DNA of 62,369 nt, from NCBI GenBank assembly GCA_009841235.1, contig VXMH01000063.1, positions 1-62,369 of the forward strand, written 5' to 3'. Under the pieces are notes generated by a model. The model searched no databases and was not told the origin of the DNA. It was given only the letters and a program-made list of their open reading frames with translations. The DNA comes from Caldilineaceae bacterium SB0661_bin_32. GTDB lineage: Bacteria > Chloroflexota > Anaerolineae > Caldilineales > Caldilineaceae. Positions 53,769 to 62,304 of this stretch are shown piece by piece. Position numbers and translations under genes: made by a program. Positions within the stretch are counted from its first letter, which is position 1. Every line of letters begins with the position of its first letter.

Positions 53769-55076
53769 CTAAAGCGCCCGGAGGGGCTCTTCGATCATTC
53801 CGACCAGGGCATCCAGGAACTGTGCGGCGCGGACGCCGTCGACGGCGCGGTGGTCGCAGGACAGGGTCAGGGTCATCATCGGGCGCACGGCGGGCTGCCC
53901 GTCCACGGCCACGACCCGATCGGCGATGCGGCCCACCGCCAGGATCGCGGCCTGGGGCGGGTTGACAATCGCGTTGAAGGCATCCACACCGAACATGCCC
54001 AAGTTGCTGATGGTAAAGGTGCCGCCGGTGAAGTCGTCGGGCGTCAGTCCGCCGCTGTCTGCGCGTGCCACCAGGTCGGCCCTGCGGGCGGCGATCTCTT
54101 CGACGCGCAGGCGGTCTGCACTGTGAACCACGGGTACGAGCAGCCCATCTTCGACGGCGATGGCCAGGCCGACGTTTATCTCAGGATTGGTGACGATTTT
54201 GCCGTCATCCCAAAAGGCATTGAGGCGGGGGAAGCGGGCCAGTGAGAGCGCGGCCAGCTTGGTGAGCAGGTCGGTGTATGTGATCGCGGCCCCGTCTGCG
54301 GCGTTGGCGTTGAGAATCGTACGCCAGTTGATCAGCTGGCCGGCGCTTACTTCGCGCACCAGGTAGAAATGGGGCACGCTGGTCCAGCTGTCCGTCAGTC
54401 GTTCGGCCATTATCTGCCACATACGAGAAACGGGCTGCGTTTCGGGTTCGATTGCCGCGGGCGTATGCACGACGGGCGCGGGCGCTTCCGGTTCCGGCTG
54501 CGCTGCCAGGGGGACGTCGGCGGCAAGCACGGCCCCCTCCGGTCCGGTACCGGCAAGCGCTGCGAGATCCACGCCCCGTTCGCGCGCCAGCCGGCGCGCC
54601 TTAGGCGAGGCAAGGACGCGAGAGCCGGAGCCGGTGGAGCGGATGTGGGCCTCCACGTCTTCCTTGGAGATGCGATCGCCAGCCGCCTGGACGTCTGCCA
54701 GGTCGACGCCGTGTTCCGCGGCAATACGTGCAGCGACGGGGCTGGAGGGGAGTGGGGCTGCTCCTCCATTCTCCGTTTGGGGCGTTTCCTTCGGTTCAGC
54801 CGCTACGGGCGGAACAGGGGCTGCAGGAATCTCCTCCCCCTCAGCTGCGATCAGCCCGATCACCTGGCCAACGGGGACCTCATCGCCTTCCTGTGCGGTC
54901 ACTGCGGTCAGGAGGCCGGAGGCGGGCGCTTCCACCTGCACGTCCACCTTATCGGTGGCCACCTCCATCAGCGGCTCGCCAGCCGTGACCATCTCGCCTT
55001 CACTTTTGAGCCAACGCAGCAAGACGCCCACGTCCTGGGCCATCCCAAGAGCCGGCATTATCACTTCTTTGGGCAT
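53769..55076 (-). CDS. 2-oxo-acid dehydrogenase E2, module B
   Basis: A 435-aa acyltransferase core subunit. Lipoyl domain ~1-80 with Lys43 in ATDKVDVQ; two subunit-binding-like domains at ~112-145 (AARIAAEHGVDLADV) and ~156-189 (SPKARRLARERGVDL); catalytic domain from ~215 ending with DHRAVDG, His409 and Asp413. The linker is Pro/Ala/Glu-rich. As in module A there are two binding domains but the sequences are clearly different, and again no E3 gene is adjacent. It follows E1beta by 54 bp. Start ATG behind GGGGGA. Confidence 0.94.
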   Translation of the reverse strand: MPKEVIMPALGMAQDVGVLLRWLKSEGEMVTAGEPLMEVATDKVDVQVEAPASGLLTAVTAQEGDEVPVGQVIGLIAAEGEEIPAAPVPPVAAEPKETPQTENGGAAPLPSSPVAARIAAEHGVDLADVQAAGDRISKEDVEAHIRSTGSGSRVLASPKARRLARERGVDLAALAGTGPEGAVLAADVPLAAQPEPEAPAPVVHTPAAIEPETQPVSRMWQIMAERLTDSWTSVPHFYLVREVSAGQLINWRTILNANAADGAAITYTDLLTKLAALSLARFPRLNAFWDDGKIVTNPEINVGLAIAVEDGLLVPVVHSADRLRVEEIAARRADLVARADSGGLTPDDFTGGTFTISNLGMFGVDAFNAIVNPPQAAILAVGRIADRVVAVDGQPAVRPMMTLTLSCDHRAVDGVRAAQFLDALVGMIEEPLRAL

Positions 55077-55130
55077 GCAGTCCCCCTATTTGGGCGTACT
55101 CAGGTCAATAGTCCGGGAGGGCGGGCAATC

Positions 55131-56159
55131 TCAACCGCACAGGGACTTGACCGTCTCGACAACGTAGTCAGCGTTCGGGATCGTCAGGTCTTCCATCGCC
55201 GGAGAAAACGGAACAGGTACGTTCATCGCGCCAATGCGCTTAACCGGGGCATCCAGATAGTAGAAGGCACCGTCGGCAATGACTGACGCAATTTCACCTG
55301 TGACGCCATACTGCCGGTAGCCCTCGTCCAGCACCAGCGCGCGACTGGTCTTGCGCGCGGACCGGACCAGCGTATCGGCGTCAAGCGGGGTCGTTGTGCG
55401 GGGATCGATGAGCTCGGCACTGATGCCGATCGAAGCCAGTTTGTCGACTGCTTCGAGGGCTACGTAGACCATTGAGCTGGTGGCGACGATGGTTATGTCG
55501 TCCCCCGTACGCTTCACGTCGGCCTGGCCCAAAGGAAGCGTATACTCCTCTTCGGGTACCGGACCCTGCTCCTGATAGAGCATTTTATCTTCAAAGATGA
55601 CGACGGGGTTTTCGTCGCGGATGGCACTCTTCATCAACCCTTTGGCGTCGTAAGGGGTGGCGGGCAGCGCTACCTTCAGACCGGGGATGTGGCTGAAGAG
55701 GGCATGCAGAGACTGGCTATGCTGGGCGGCAGAGCGGCGGCTGGCCCCCAGGGTCGTCCGCAGGACCATGGGCACCGTCAGTTTGCCGCCGGACATGTAG
55801 TGGGTCTTGGCTGCCTGGTTGACCAATTGGTCCATCACCAGGGTGGTGAAGTCGCCAAACATGATGTCCACAATGGGCCGCATACCGGTGATAGCCGCGC
55901 CCACGCCGATGCCGGCGATACCTGCCTCGGAAATGGGGGAGTCGATGACGCGTTCCGGGCCGAACTCATCCAGCAAACCGACCAGCACTTTGAAAACCGA
56001 GCCGGCTGCTGCGACGTCCTCACCAATGACAAAGACGCTCTCATCGCGCGCCATCTCTTCGGCGATGGCTTCACGAATGGCCTGACCGAATGTTATCTGA
56101 CGTTCTCCCGGCGCGTGAATGGCCGGGCTGCAGCGGATTCCGTTCTCAAGCGTAGACAT
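55131..56159 (-). CDS. 2-oxo-acid dehydrogenase E1 beta subunit, module B
   Basis: A 342-aa transketolase-like subunit. ITFGQAIREAIAEEM is followed by GEDVAAAGSVFKV and SEAGIAGIGVGAAITGMRPI. The family EAG motif is intact here, unlike module A. The C-terminal domain holds ELIDPRTTTPLD. The start is the ATG at 56159; the E1alpha stop lies 14 bases inside this gene, so the two overlap and are probably co-translated. Pairs with the E1alpha of module B to decarboxylate a 2-oxo acid of unknown identity. Confidence 0.94.
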   Translation of the reverse strand: MSTLENGIRCSPAIHAPGERQITFGQAIREAIAEEMARDESVFVIGEDVAAAGSVFKVLVGLLDEFGPERVIDSPISEAGIAGIGVGAAITGMRPIVDIMFGDFTTLVMDQLVNQAAKTHYMSGGKLTVPMVLRTTLGASRRSAAQHSQSLHALFSHIPGLKVALPATPYDAKGLMKSAIRDENPVVIFEDKMLYQEQGPVPEEEYTLPLGQADVKRTGDDITIVATSSMVYVALEAVDKLASIGISAELIDPRTTTPLDADTLVRSARKTSRALVLDEGYRQYGVTGEIASVIADGAFYYLDAPVKRIGAMNVPVPFSPAMEDLTIPNADYVVETVKSLCG

Positions 56160-57138
56160 GATTGTCCACCTCGCTTTCACTGGGGAATGACGCCTCTTCG
56201 GCGAAGGCAACCGCGTCGTCAACGGCTGTCTTTACTTCCTGACGGATTCGCTCCAGGACATTCTCTTCCGCCTGCTTACTTTTCAACAGCCAGTCCTCGA
56301 GAAGCGTCAGCGGGTCCCGCTTGGCCCATTCTGCTTCCTCTTCGCGAGTGCGGTAGGGGCGGTCGATATCGCCGACATGATGTCCGCGGAATCGATAGGT
56401 GTTGCAGACGAGGAAGGCCGGTCCGCCTCCTTTGCGAGCCCGGTCGATGACAAGGCGGGCGGTGGCATGCACCGTGCGGATGTCCTGACCGTCGATAGCC
56501 TGTGCGTGGACACCGAAACCCGCGGCGCGGCCTACCATGGAGCCGGCTGCGGCCTTGGAGTTGTGCGTATACTCGCCATACTGGTTGTTTTCGCAGACAT
56601 AGATAACCGGCAGCTTCCAGAGCTGGGCCATATTCATCGACTCGTACAAGAGTCCCTGTCCCAATGCGCCGTCGCCAAAGAAACAGACCGAAACCTGATC
56701 GGTTCCCCGGAGCTTAATGGACATGCCGGCGCCGGTGGCGATGCCTGCGCTGCCGCCGACGATGCCATTGGCGCCCAAGTTGCCGGTCTCCTGATCGGCG
56801 ATGTGCATCGAGCCGCCTTTGCCGCGGCAGTAGCCGGCTTCCTTGCCCAAAAGTTCGGCGAACATTTTGTCCAGCGCCGCGCCCTTGGCCAGGCAGTGGC
56901 CGTGGCCGCGGTGGGTACTGGTGATGTAGTCGTCCTGCCGCAGGGCTTCGCAGATGCCGACGGCGATTGCTTCCTCGCCGATGTAGAGATGGGTGATGCC
57001 CGGCATGCGCGCGCTGGTGTAAAGCTCGTTGGCGGTTTCCTCGAAAGTGCGGATCTTGACCATCTGCTCATAGGCCTGGAGCCAATGTTCGGCGTCCAGA
57101 TCAGTCAGGCTCGGATTGGTATCGTTCGTTTCGCTCAT
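56146..57138 (-). CDS. 2-oxo-acid dehydrogenase E1 alpha subunit, module B
   Basis: A 330-aa ThDP subunit close to acetoin/pyruvate dehydrogenase E1alpha (AcoA type). LYIGEEAIAVG, THRGHGHCLAKG, GKGGSMHIAD, the ThDP-Mg motif GDGALGQGLLYESMN..ENN, and GHHVGDIDRPYR are all visible. The start is the ATG at 57138 with GGGGTGA upstream; the much longer upstream frame is not protein-like. It begins 28 bp after the SDR stop codon. AcoA-like sequence supports acetoin, pyruvate or a short branched 2-oxo acid as substrate. Confidence 0.94.
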   Translation of the reverse strand: MSETNDTNPSLTDLDAEHWLQAYEQMVKIRTFEETANELYTSARMPGITHLYIGEEAIAVGICEALRQDDYITSTHRGHGHCLAKGAALDKMFAELLGKEAGYCRGKGGSMHIADQETGNLGANGIVGGSAGIATGAGMSIKLRGTDQVSVCFFGDGALGQGLLYESMNMAQLWKLPVIYVCENNQYGEYTHNSKAAAGSMVGRAAGFGVHAQAIDGQDIRTVHATARLVIDRARKGGGPAFLVCNTYRFRGHHVGDIDRPYRTREEEAEWAKRDPLTLLEDWLLKSKQAEENVLERIRQEVKTAVDDAVAFAEEASFPSESEVDNHVYA

Positions 57139-57166
57139 AGCGTCACCCCATGGTTGGACCGGATTC

Positions 57167-57973
57167 TTACCAGTGCATGACCCAGCCACTGTCAACGTTA
57201 ATGGCCTGGCCGGTGATGTTGCGGGCGTGTTCAGAGGCCAGGAAGACGACGGTGGAGGCGATTTCCTCCTGAGAAACCAGGCGTCCCAGAACGGCCAAGC
57301 GGCCGATCTTTTCGGTACACCATTCTTCGTAGGTGGGTCTCTCGTCTTCTGGCATATCGGCGATGGAAAACTTGTGGATCCGCCTCTGGAGGGGCGTGTC
57401 GACCATTCCAGGGCAGATTGCGTTGGCACGTATATTGTAGGCGGCAAAATCCTTGGCGGCAATCTGCATGAAGCTAAGCACGGCGGCCTTGGAGACGCTA
57501 TAGGGGGGATCGGTCTGCGAGCCTATCTGGCCGGATACGGAGGAGAAGAAGAGAAAGGTGCCCTGGCGGCGGGCGATCATGGGTGCGTAGAAGGCGTGGG
57601 CTGTGTTGACCGCGCCGAGCACGTTGACTTCGTGGACGCGGGGCCAGTCGGAGGGCTCCAGGTTCCAGAACGGGAAGCCGCCCTTGCCCGAATCGATGCC
57701 GACCGTGAAGACAACGTGGCGTACCGGTCCGAGCTCCTTTTCGACGCGGGTCGCGGCCGCCTGCAACGCGGTAGAATCGGTGACATCCACCTGCGCGGAA
57801 AATGTATCGACTCCGTGGGAGGCGGCTTCCTGCGCCACTTCAGCCACGACAGGATCGCGATCGAGCAGCGCTACGCCGGCGCCTTCTGAAGCGAAGGTCT
57901 TAGCGATCATGCGGCCCATTCCGTTGGCGCCGCCGACCACGACGGCGACTTGACCTGCGAGTTCCAGATTCAT
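57167..57973 (-). CDS. SDR family oxidoreductase of module B
   Basis: A 268-aa short-chain dehydrogenase. VAVVVGGANGMGR is the nucleotide site, DRDP after beta2 favours NAD, the catalytic Ser lies in FFSSVSG, and YSVSKAAV has an intact Y-x-x-x-K. C-terminal NVDSGWVMHW is typical. The enzyme keeps all four catalytic residues, in contrast to the module A counterpart. Start ATG 57973 has AGGAAGG upstream. It lies between a DUF433 gene and E1alpha. Likely oxidises a hydroxyl of the intermediate handled by the module. Confidence 0.9.
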   Translation of the reverse strand: MNLELAGQVAVVVGGANGMGRMIAKTFASEGAGVALLDRDPVVAEVAQEAASHGVDTFSAQVDVTDSTALQAAATRVEKELGPVRHVVFTVGIDSGKGGFPFWNLEPSDWPRVHEVNVLGAVNTAHAFYAPMIARRQGTFLFFSSVSGQIGSQTDPPYSVSKAAVLSFMQIAAKDFAAYNIRANAICPGMVDTPLQRRIHKFSIADMPEDERPTYEEWCTEKIGRLAVLGRLVSQEEIASTVVFLASEHARNITGQAINVDSGWVMHW

Positions 57974-57982
57974 TACCTTCCT

Positions 57983-58330
57983 CTACTGTTCATTGGGCGC
58001 GACTGGCTCTTCTTCGCCATTTTGCATTTGACGTCGAAGTTTTTGCAGCAGCTTCGAAGGTGTTCGCCGGCGCAGCTCTTCGACAAATGCCTCGCCTTCC
58101 TCCATCGAGCGGTCAATCTCGGCGCGATGATCGAAATAGTATGCCAGAGCCGCGTACACGTCAGACAGCGAAAGATCGTATTCAGCGGCTATTTCGTCGG
58201 CGCACTTGCCCATGCGCTCGTGCCAGATGACGATGTTTTCCACTGTTATTCGATGTCCGGCGATACGCGGTTTGCCACCTACTATGCCGGGGGTAATCTC
58301 GATATGCTGGTCTAAAGATTCAGTTGCCAT
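57983..58330 (-). CDS. DUF433 domain protein (antitoxin-like, orphan)
   Basis: A 115-aa protein. IEITPGIVGGKPRIAGHRITVENIV, split into its conserved halves, is the hallmark of DUF433, a winged-helix-like family often paired as antitoxin with a PIN-fold (DUF5615) toxin. EIAAEYDLSLSDVYAALAYYFDHRAEID follows, and the C-terminus is a polar charged tail. No toxin gene is adjacent; the next genes are an SDR and a hydroxyacid dehydrogenase. The start at 58330 is chosen because the family starts near MATESLDQHIEI; the ribosome binding site is weak. It may be a stranded antitoxin or a local regulator. Confidence 0.82.
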   Translation of the reverse strand: MATESLDQHIEITPGIVGGKPRIAGHRITVENIVIWHERMGKCADEIAAEYDLSLSDVYAALAYYFDHRAEIDRSMEEGEAFVEELRRRTPSKLLQKLRRQMQNGEEEPVAPNEQ

Positions 58331-58387
58331 TGATGTTTTTCGCGTATGCTGTATCAATCCCATTGCATCGCACGCAGGATTCAAAGT

Positions 58388-59455
58388 TCAGGCGTATGGA
58401 TCCGCCCCGGTGCGGTTGGCCTGCGCGCGGGGGGTCAGGTCGAACTGGGTCTGATGGCCGTGGAAGAAGCGATCCAGCTCATCCACCATCAGTGAGAAGA
58501 AGCCCTGGTGGCCTGTGGGGCCGCCGAATGCGCCAATGTGAGGGCTGAGGAAGACGTTGGGCAGTTGGAGGATTTCGCTGTCGGGCGGCACCGGTTCCGG
58601 GTCGAAGACATCCAGGCCGGCGACGATATCGCCCTGTTTGAGCCTGTCGATGAGCGCGGCCGAGTCGGTCACTTTGCCGCGGGAGACGCTGACGAAGACG
58701 GCGCCGGGGCGCAGGCGGGCCAGCTCCTCTTTCCCCAACATTCCCTCGGTCCTGGGGGTGTGGGGAACCAGGCAGACGACAACATCGCAGGAAAGGACGT
58801 TTTCCAGGCTCGTCTGCAAGAAGCCAAGGGCCTCGGGAAGCTCCTGGGGCAAGTAGGGATCGTGGACCCAGATCTCGGTCTCGAAGGCGCGCAGGAATTT
58901 CATGAGGCGACGGCCCATGTGTCCGCAGCCGATCAGGCCGACCCTCCGGCGCCACAGAACGCCCTGCATTCCATCCATCAGGGTGCGGTCGAAGCGGGTC
59001 TGGTCGGCGATCATGCGGCGAAAGTGTCCGCCGCCGTTTTTGAGGCAGACGAGAATCATGGCCAGCGCCCATTCGGAGACCGGATAGGAGGAGGCGTTGG
59101 TGGTATCGACGGTGCGGATGCCGCGCGCCCAGGCGGCGTCAAGATCGATGCGGCTGGCGAAACGATCGCCTTCCATTTCGCCGATTATTTTGAGCGCGGG
59201 CGCGGCGTCCAGCAAGTCCGCCGTCACGGTCGGCGCACCGAGGCAGACGACCAGCGCGTCATGGCCTGGAAGCGTTTTCGAGAAATCGAGTGCGGCCTGG
59301 GGATCCGTATTGGTGTCGTAGATGCCGCCCCCTTCGCAGGGGAACCAGTCCCAATCGGCGAACGTCTCCAGCCGGGTCAGGTCCTGCGAATCCACATGGT
59401 TGAAACGGATGTCGTCGTTGAAGGCCAGCAGCACTTTGGGTCGTTTTTGGGACAT
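58388..59455 (-). CDS. D-2-hydroxyacid dehydrogenase, module B
   Basis: A 355-aa NAD-dependent dehydrogenase of the PGDH/CtBP type. VGLIGCGHMGRRLMK is the cofactor site, VHDPYLP after beta2 favours NAD, FVSVSRGKVTD carries the catalytic Arg, and LSPHIGAFGG carries the catalytic His. The catalytic Arg motif reads SVSRGK, where other members have NxxRG, and the expected Glu lies in the FDPEPVP segment. It is the counterpart of the first gene of module A. It starts at ATG 59455 and is followed by DUF433. Confidence 0.91.
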   Translation of the reverse strand: MSQKRPKVLLAFNDDIRFNHVDSQDLTRLETFADWDWFPCEGGGIYDTNTDPQAALDFSKTLPGHDALVVCLGAPTVTADLLDAAPALKIIGEMEGDRFASRIDLDAAWARGIRTVDTTNASSYPVSEWALAMILVCLKNGGGHFRRMIADQTRFDRTLMDGMQGVLWRRRVGLIGCGHMGRRLMKFLRAFETEIWVHDPYLPQELPEALGFLQTSLENVLSCDVVVCLVPHTPRTEGMLGKEELARLRPGAVFVSVSRGKVTDSAALIDRLKQGDIVAGLDVFDPEPVPPDSEILQLPNVFLSPHIGAFGGPTGHQGFFSLMVDELDRFFHGHQTQFDLTPRAQANRTGADPYA

Positions 59456-59479
59456 AGGCGTTATTTTGGAGTGTGGTCT

Positions 59480-60298
59480 TCAGTTCTGCCAAAGTTCTTT
59501 GACTTTCGGGATCGCCCGGCGGAAACCTTCCTCACCGGTTTTGCTGGCCTCTTCGACGGAGATCCAGCCGTCGAAACCTGCACTGCGAAAGCGTTCGAAG
59601 ATCGCATTCAGGGGCGTAACGCCGCTGCCGATGAGAACCGGCTCGAAGGAGCCTTTCTGCCTGATGTCGCTGACGTGGACTGCGGCGACGCGCGGCAGCA
59701 CGGCGTCCAGCACTGTCAGCGGGTCGTCGTCGACAGCCAGGAGATTGGCCGTGTCGAAAAGGAGCTGCAAACCGCTGCCGGCGGTCCTGTCGCAGATTTC
59801 GAGGAAGACAGAGGCAGTCTGCGAGAAGTCGAAATAGGTCCAGACATAGCCGATGGCATGGTTCTCATAGACGAGGGTGATGCCCGCGGCCTTAGCTTCC
59901 TCCACCCATTCCGACAGACCCTCTGCTGCCCAGGAGACGCCGTCCTGCCGTTTGACGCCGGGGTGGTTCTGTCCGGCGGTGACGCGCAGAAAGCTTACGC
60001 CCAGCTGTGCCGCCGCGTCGATGTAGTTGCGGAGCTCCTGCCGGTGTTGCAAGCGCACGGCCGGATCCGGGTGGGTAAAGTCGGTATAAGTGACCATGCC
60101 TGCAATCACTACGCCTGCGTCCTGCGCCTGCCTGCGCAGTCCGTTCAGATACCGGCTTTCCAGAGAATCCAGGTGGGCGACACTGATGTCGGCCCCGTCC
60201 AGGCCAATCTCGGCGGCCAGGCGGAACCAGCCGGCCAGCGTGCGCTCGCCACTGCTGATTTCAGGGTAGAGGGAGGCGGGGAGGCAGGAAAACGGCAT
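59480..60298 (-). CDS. Sugar phosphate isomerase/epimerase (TIM barrel)
   Basis: A 272-aa xylose-isomerase-like barrel. Metal ligands are visible as Glu in LVYENH, Asp in LLFDTAN, His in AAVHVSD and Glu in ISVEEAS. It is shorter than the paralogue at 368 and lacks its long insert. It sits between the propeller gene (4 bp gap) and the hydroxyacid dehydrogenase on the same strand. Family enzymes interconvert ketoses, hydroxypyruvate or inosose; a substrate in common with module B is likely but unproven. Start ATG 60298 after CGGAG. Confidence 0.88.
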   Translation of the reverse strand: MPFSCLPASLYPEISSGERTLAGWFRLAAEIGLDGADISVAHLDSLESRYLNGLRRQAQDAGVVIAGMVTYTDFTHPDPAVRLQHRQELRNYIDAAAQLGVSFLRVTAGQNHPGVKRQDGVSWAAEGLSEWVEEAKAAGITLVYENHAIGYVWTYFDFSQTASVFLEICDRTAGSGLQLLFDTANLLAVDDDPLTVLDAVLPRVAAVHVSDIRQKGSFEPVLIGSGVTPLNAIFERFRSAGFDGWISVEEASKTGEEGFRRAIPKVKELWQN

Positions 60299-60302
60299 TG
60301 CG

Positions 60303-61010
60303 TTATGACTCCGAGATTGCCATGACTGATCCTGACGAAGCGTCGCAGTAGATGAAGCGGTAGTCGGGGTCGGCGCTGAGGCCGTGCGGCTCCGGTTCCG
60401 TGTCGGGCACGGTGATCCGGTCCAGCTCAGAGCCGTCGGTCAGGCTGAGTTTTACGATGACCCGGTGGCCGGTATGGACAACCCAGAGGCCGTCCTCCTC
60501 ACGCACGACGCCATGGGCGCGGGTGTAGGGCAGAGGGATGACATGCCGGACCGACCAGTCGCTGATGCGCATCTTGGTGAGCGTCTGATCCTTGAGGGTC
60601 GTCAGCCAGAGGTGGCCGGGTTCATGGTTGTCATATTCGATGCCATGGGTGCCGCCGCCGTTGGGCAGGGGATGGCGGGAGATTGTCTTGCCGGTTTCGG
60701 GGTCGACGCGCAGTACTTCGCCGGCCGACTTACCGGCGTCATGCGCCCGTTTGGGCCGCCACTTGTCTGCAGAGCCGTTGGCAGCCAGCCAAAGACTGTC
60801 TTCGCCCCAGGCCATCCCGCTTGTGTTGGAGGAGTCACTGGGGATTTCACGAATCATCATGGGCACGCCGTAATAGTCCAGCTCACCGTTGCGTTCGACC
60901 AGCATTACGCGGTCTGTGATTTGGTCGACGATCCAGAGGCCGTCATCGGTCATCTGAAGACCGTTCGGCACTGAGTAGGGAGAGCGAAACAGTTTCTTGT
61001 AGTGTGACAT
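60303..61010 (-). CDS. Vgb/NHL-like beta-propeller protein (copy 2)
   Basis: A 235-aa soluble propeller. Blades contain DGLWIVDQITDRV, DSLWLAANG, GHLWLTTLKD and DGLWVVHTGH, and the recurring His-Gly motifs THGIEY, AHGVVR and PHGLSA match those of the copy at 18436. No signal peptide. It ends 4 bp before the isomerase start, so the genes are clearly co-transcribed, which makes an enzymatic or regulatory role in the same catabolic pathway likely. A lactonase- or lyase-type activity is possible, but no family is certain. Confidence 0.7.
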   Translation of the reverse strand: MSHYKKLFRSPYSVPNGLQMTDDGLWIVDQITDRVMLVERNGELDYYGVPMMIREIPSDSSNTSGMAWGEDSLWLAANGSADKWRPKRAHDAGKSAGEVLRVDPETGKTISRHPLPNGGGTHGIEYDNHEPGHLWLTTLKDQTLTKMRISDWSVRHVIPLPYTRAHGVVREEDGLWVVHTGHRVIVKLSLTDGSELDRITVPDTEPEPHGLSADPDYRFIYCDASSGSVMAISES

Positions 61011-61064
61011 GGTTCACCCTTTTGGAATCTGTGAAGAAGCGTCCGCGCGGGGCGCGGCAGTCGT

Positions 61065-62114
61065 TCATTGTAGTCCTGTTGGCGGGGGGACGTTTACTGC
61101 CTCACCGCTTTCGACTATACGCGTCCAGGTGCTCTCTTCGATTGGAATCCCGTGTTCGAGTCGTTGCTGACGCCGTTCCTCTTCGATTTCACCGGGGTAG
61201 TAGATCCTCTTCACGCCTGGCAACTTGGGGGAGGACCAGACCCATTCAACCAGCTTTTCCACTTCCTGTTTATATTCGTCCGGGTCGATGAAGCTTTCGA
61301 TTTTTATTGCGAGAGCGAGCCAGCCGGATGCGCCGCGGGTGGGCGGGTCAGCGCTGCAACCGGCCCAGGAGAGTCCGCCGGCAATGGCATCGACCATCAT
61401 GCCCAGCCCGTAACCTTTGTGGCCAACCGAGCCGCCAACCGGCAACATCGCGGCTCCGCCTTCCATAAAGGCGTTCGGGTCCAATACGGCGTTGCCCTCT
61501 TCGTCAATGAGCCAGTCGTCGGGCACGGGCAGCCCGCGCGCCCGCTGCACATCCACTTTACCTCCGGCCACCATACTGGTCGTCATATCCAGCATGAGGG
61601 GGGCGCCGCCGGCCCGGGGCGCGCTGAAGGCGAGGGGATTGGGGGGCAGGCGCCGGCCCGTGCCGCCGAAGGGCGCGGTGAAGGGTCCGCCGCCATTGAG
61701 CAGGAGCAGGCCGATACAGTCCTGTTCGGCTGCTATGGGCGGAAACGCGCCCAGGCGGCCGATGTGCGTCGACCGGTGGACGGCAACTGCGCCGAAAGTG
61801 TGGTCCAGGGCGCGCTCGACGGCCATTTCCATCGCTTTCTTGGCCAGGACGATGCCCTGCATTCGCTGGGCGTCGATGACAACCGATGCCGGAGTCTCCC
61901 GCACGAATTTGAGGGCGCCGACCGGCTTCATATTTCCCTCTCGCACGGCGGTAATGTAGCCGGGCAAGCGAATCACTCCGTGGGAATCATGTCCTACGAG
62001 ATTGGAGTCGACCAGGTGGTTGGTTACGTCCCGGCCCTGGTCTGCAGGAAAGCCGGCTGCGGCGAAGATGGCGGCGCCGTACTCTCTCAGGCTGTCGTGG
62101 GAAATCGTTGGCAT
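61065..62114 (-). CDS. Ldh family oxidoreductase (malate/L-lactate dehydrogenase type)
   Basis: A 349-aa NAD(P)-dependent dehydrogenase of the LDH2/MDH2 type, which includes malate, ureidoglycolate, 2,3-diketo-gulonate and L-sulfolactate dehydrogenases. The N-terminal GHDSHGVIRLPGYI motif carries the catalytic His; NPLAFSAPRAGG and VGHKGYGLGMMVDAIAGGLSWA follow. It is the first gene of the minus-strand catabolic operon, about 130 nt downstream of a strong promoter. Start ATG 62114 has GAGGA upstream. It would oxidise a 2-hydroxy acid or sugar acid feeding module B. Confidence 0.92.
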   Translation of the reverse strand: MPTISHDSLREYGAAIFAAAGFPADQGRDVTNHLVDSNLVGHDSHGVIRLPGYITAVREGNMKPVGALKFVRETPASVVIDAQRMQGIVLAKKAMEMAVERALDHTFGAVAVHRSTHIGRLGAFPPIAAEQDCIGLLLLNGGGPFTAPFGGTGRRLPPNPLAFSAPRAGGAPLMLDMTTSMVAGGKVDVQRARGLPVPDDWLIDEEGNAVLDPNAFMEGGAAMLPVGGSVGHKGYGLGMMVDAIAGGLSWAGCSADPPTRGASGWLALAIKIESFIDPDEYKQEVEKLVEWVWSSPKLPGVKRIYYPGEIEEERRQQRLEHGIPIEESTWTRIVESGEAVNVPPPTGLQ

Positions 62115-62248
62115 TGACGCAAGATCCTCTATTTGGTGATTTGCCGCGGCAGGTGGGGCGGTTGCGGGTCGCGGCGGCTCCTGGAAAACGCGTTACCGAT
62201 AATGTACGCCTTGGGAAGCCGGTGGTACTCGTCGATCTCGTGTCGAAA

Positions 62249-62277
62249 AGTATACCCCGCACAGAAAAAACATTCAA
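62249..62277 (-). promoter_or_regulatory. Promoter of the module B operon
   Basis: On the minus strand TTGAAT (62277-62272) and TATACT (62254-62249) with exactly 17 bases between, facing the Ldh-type gene at 62114. It gives the likely start of the long minus-strand catabolic transcript. Confidence 0.62.
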
Positions 62278-62304
62278 ACGGCGCCGGACGGGGGGGAAAG
62301 GCGA

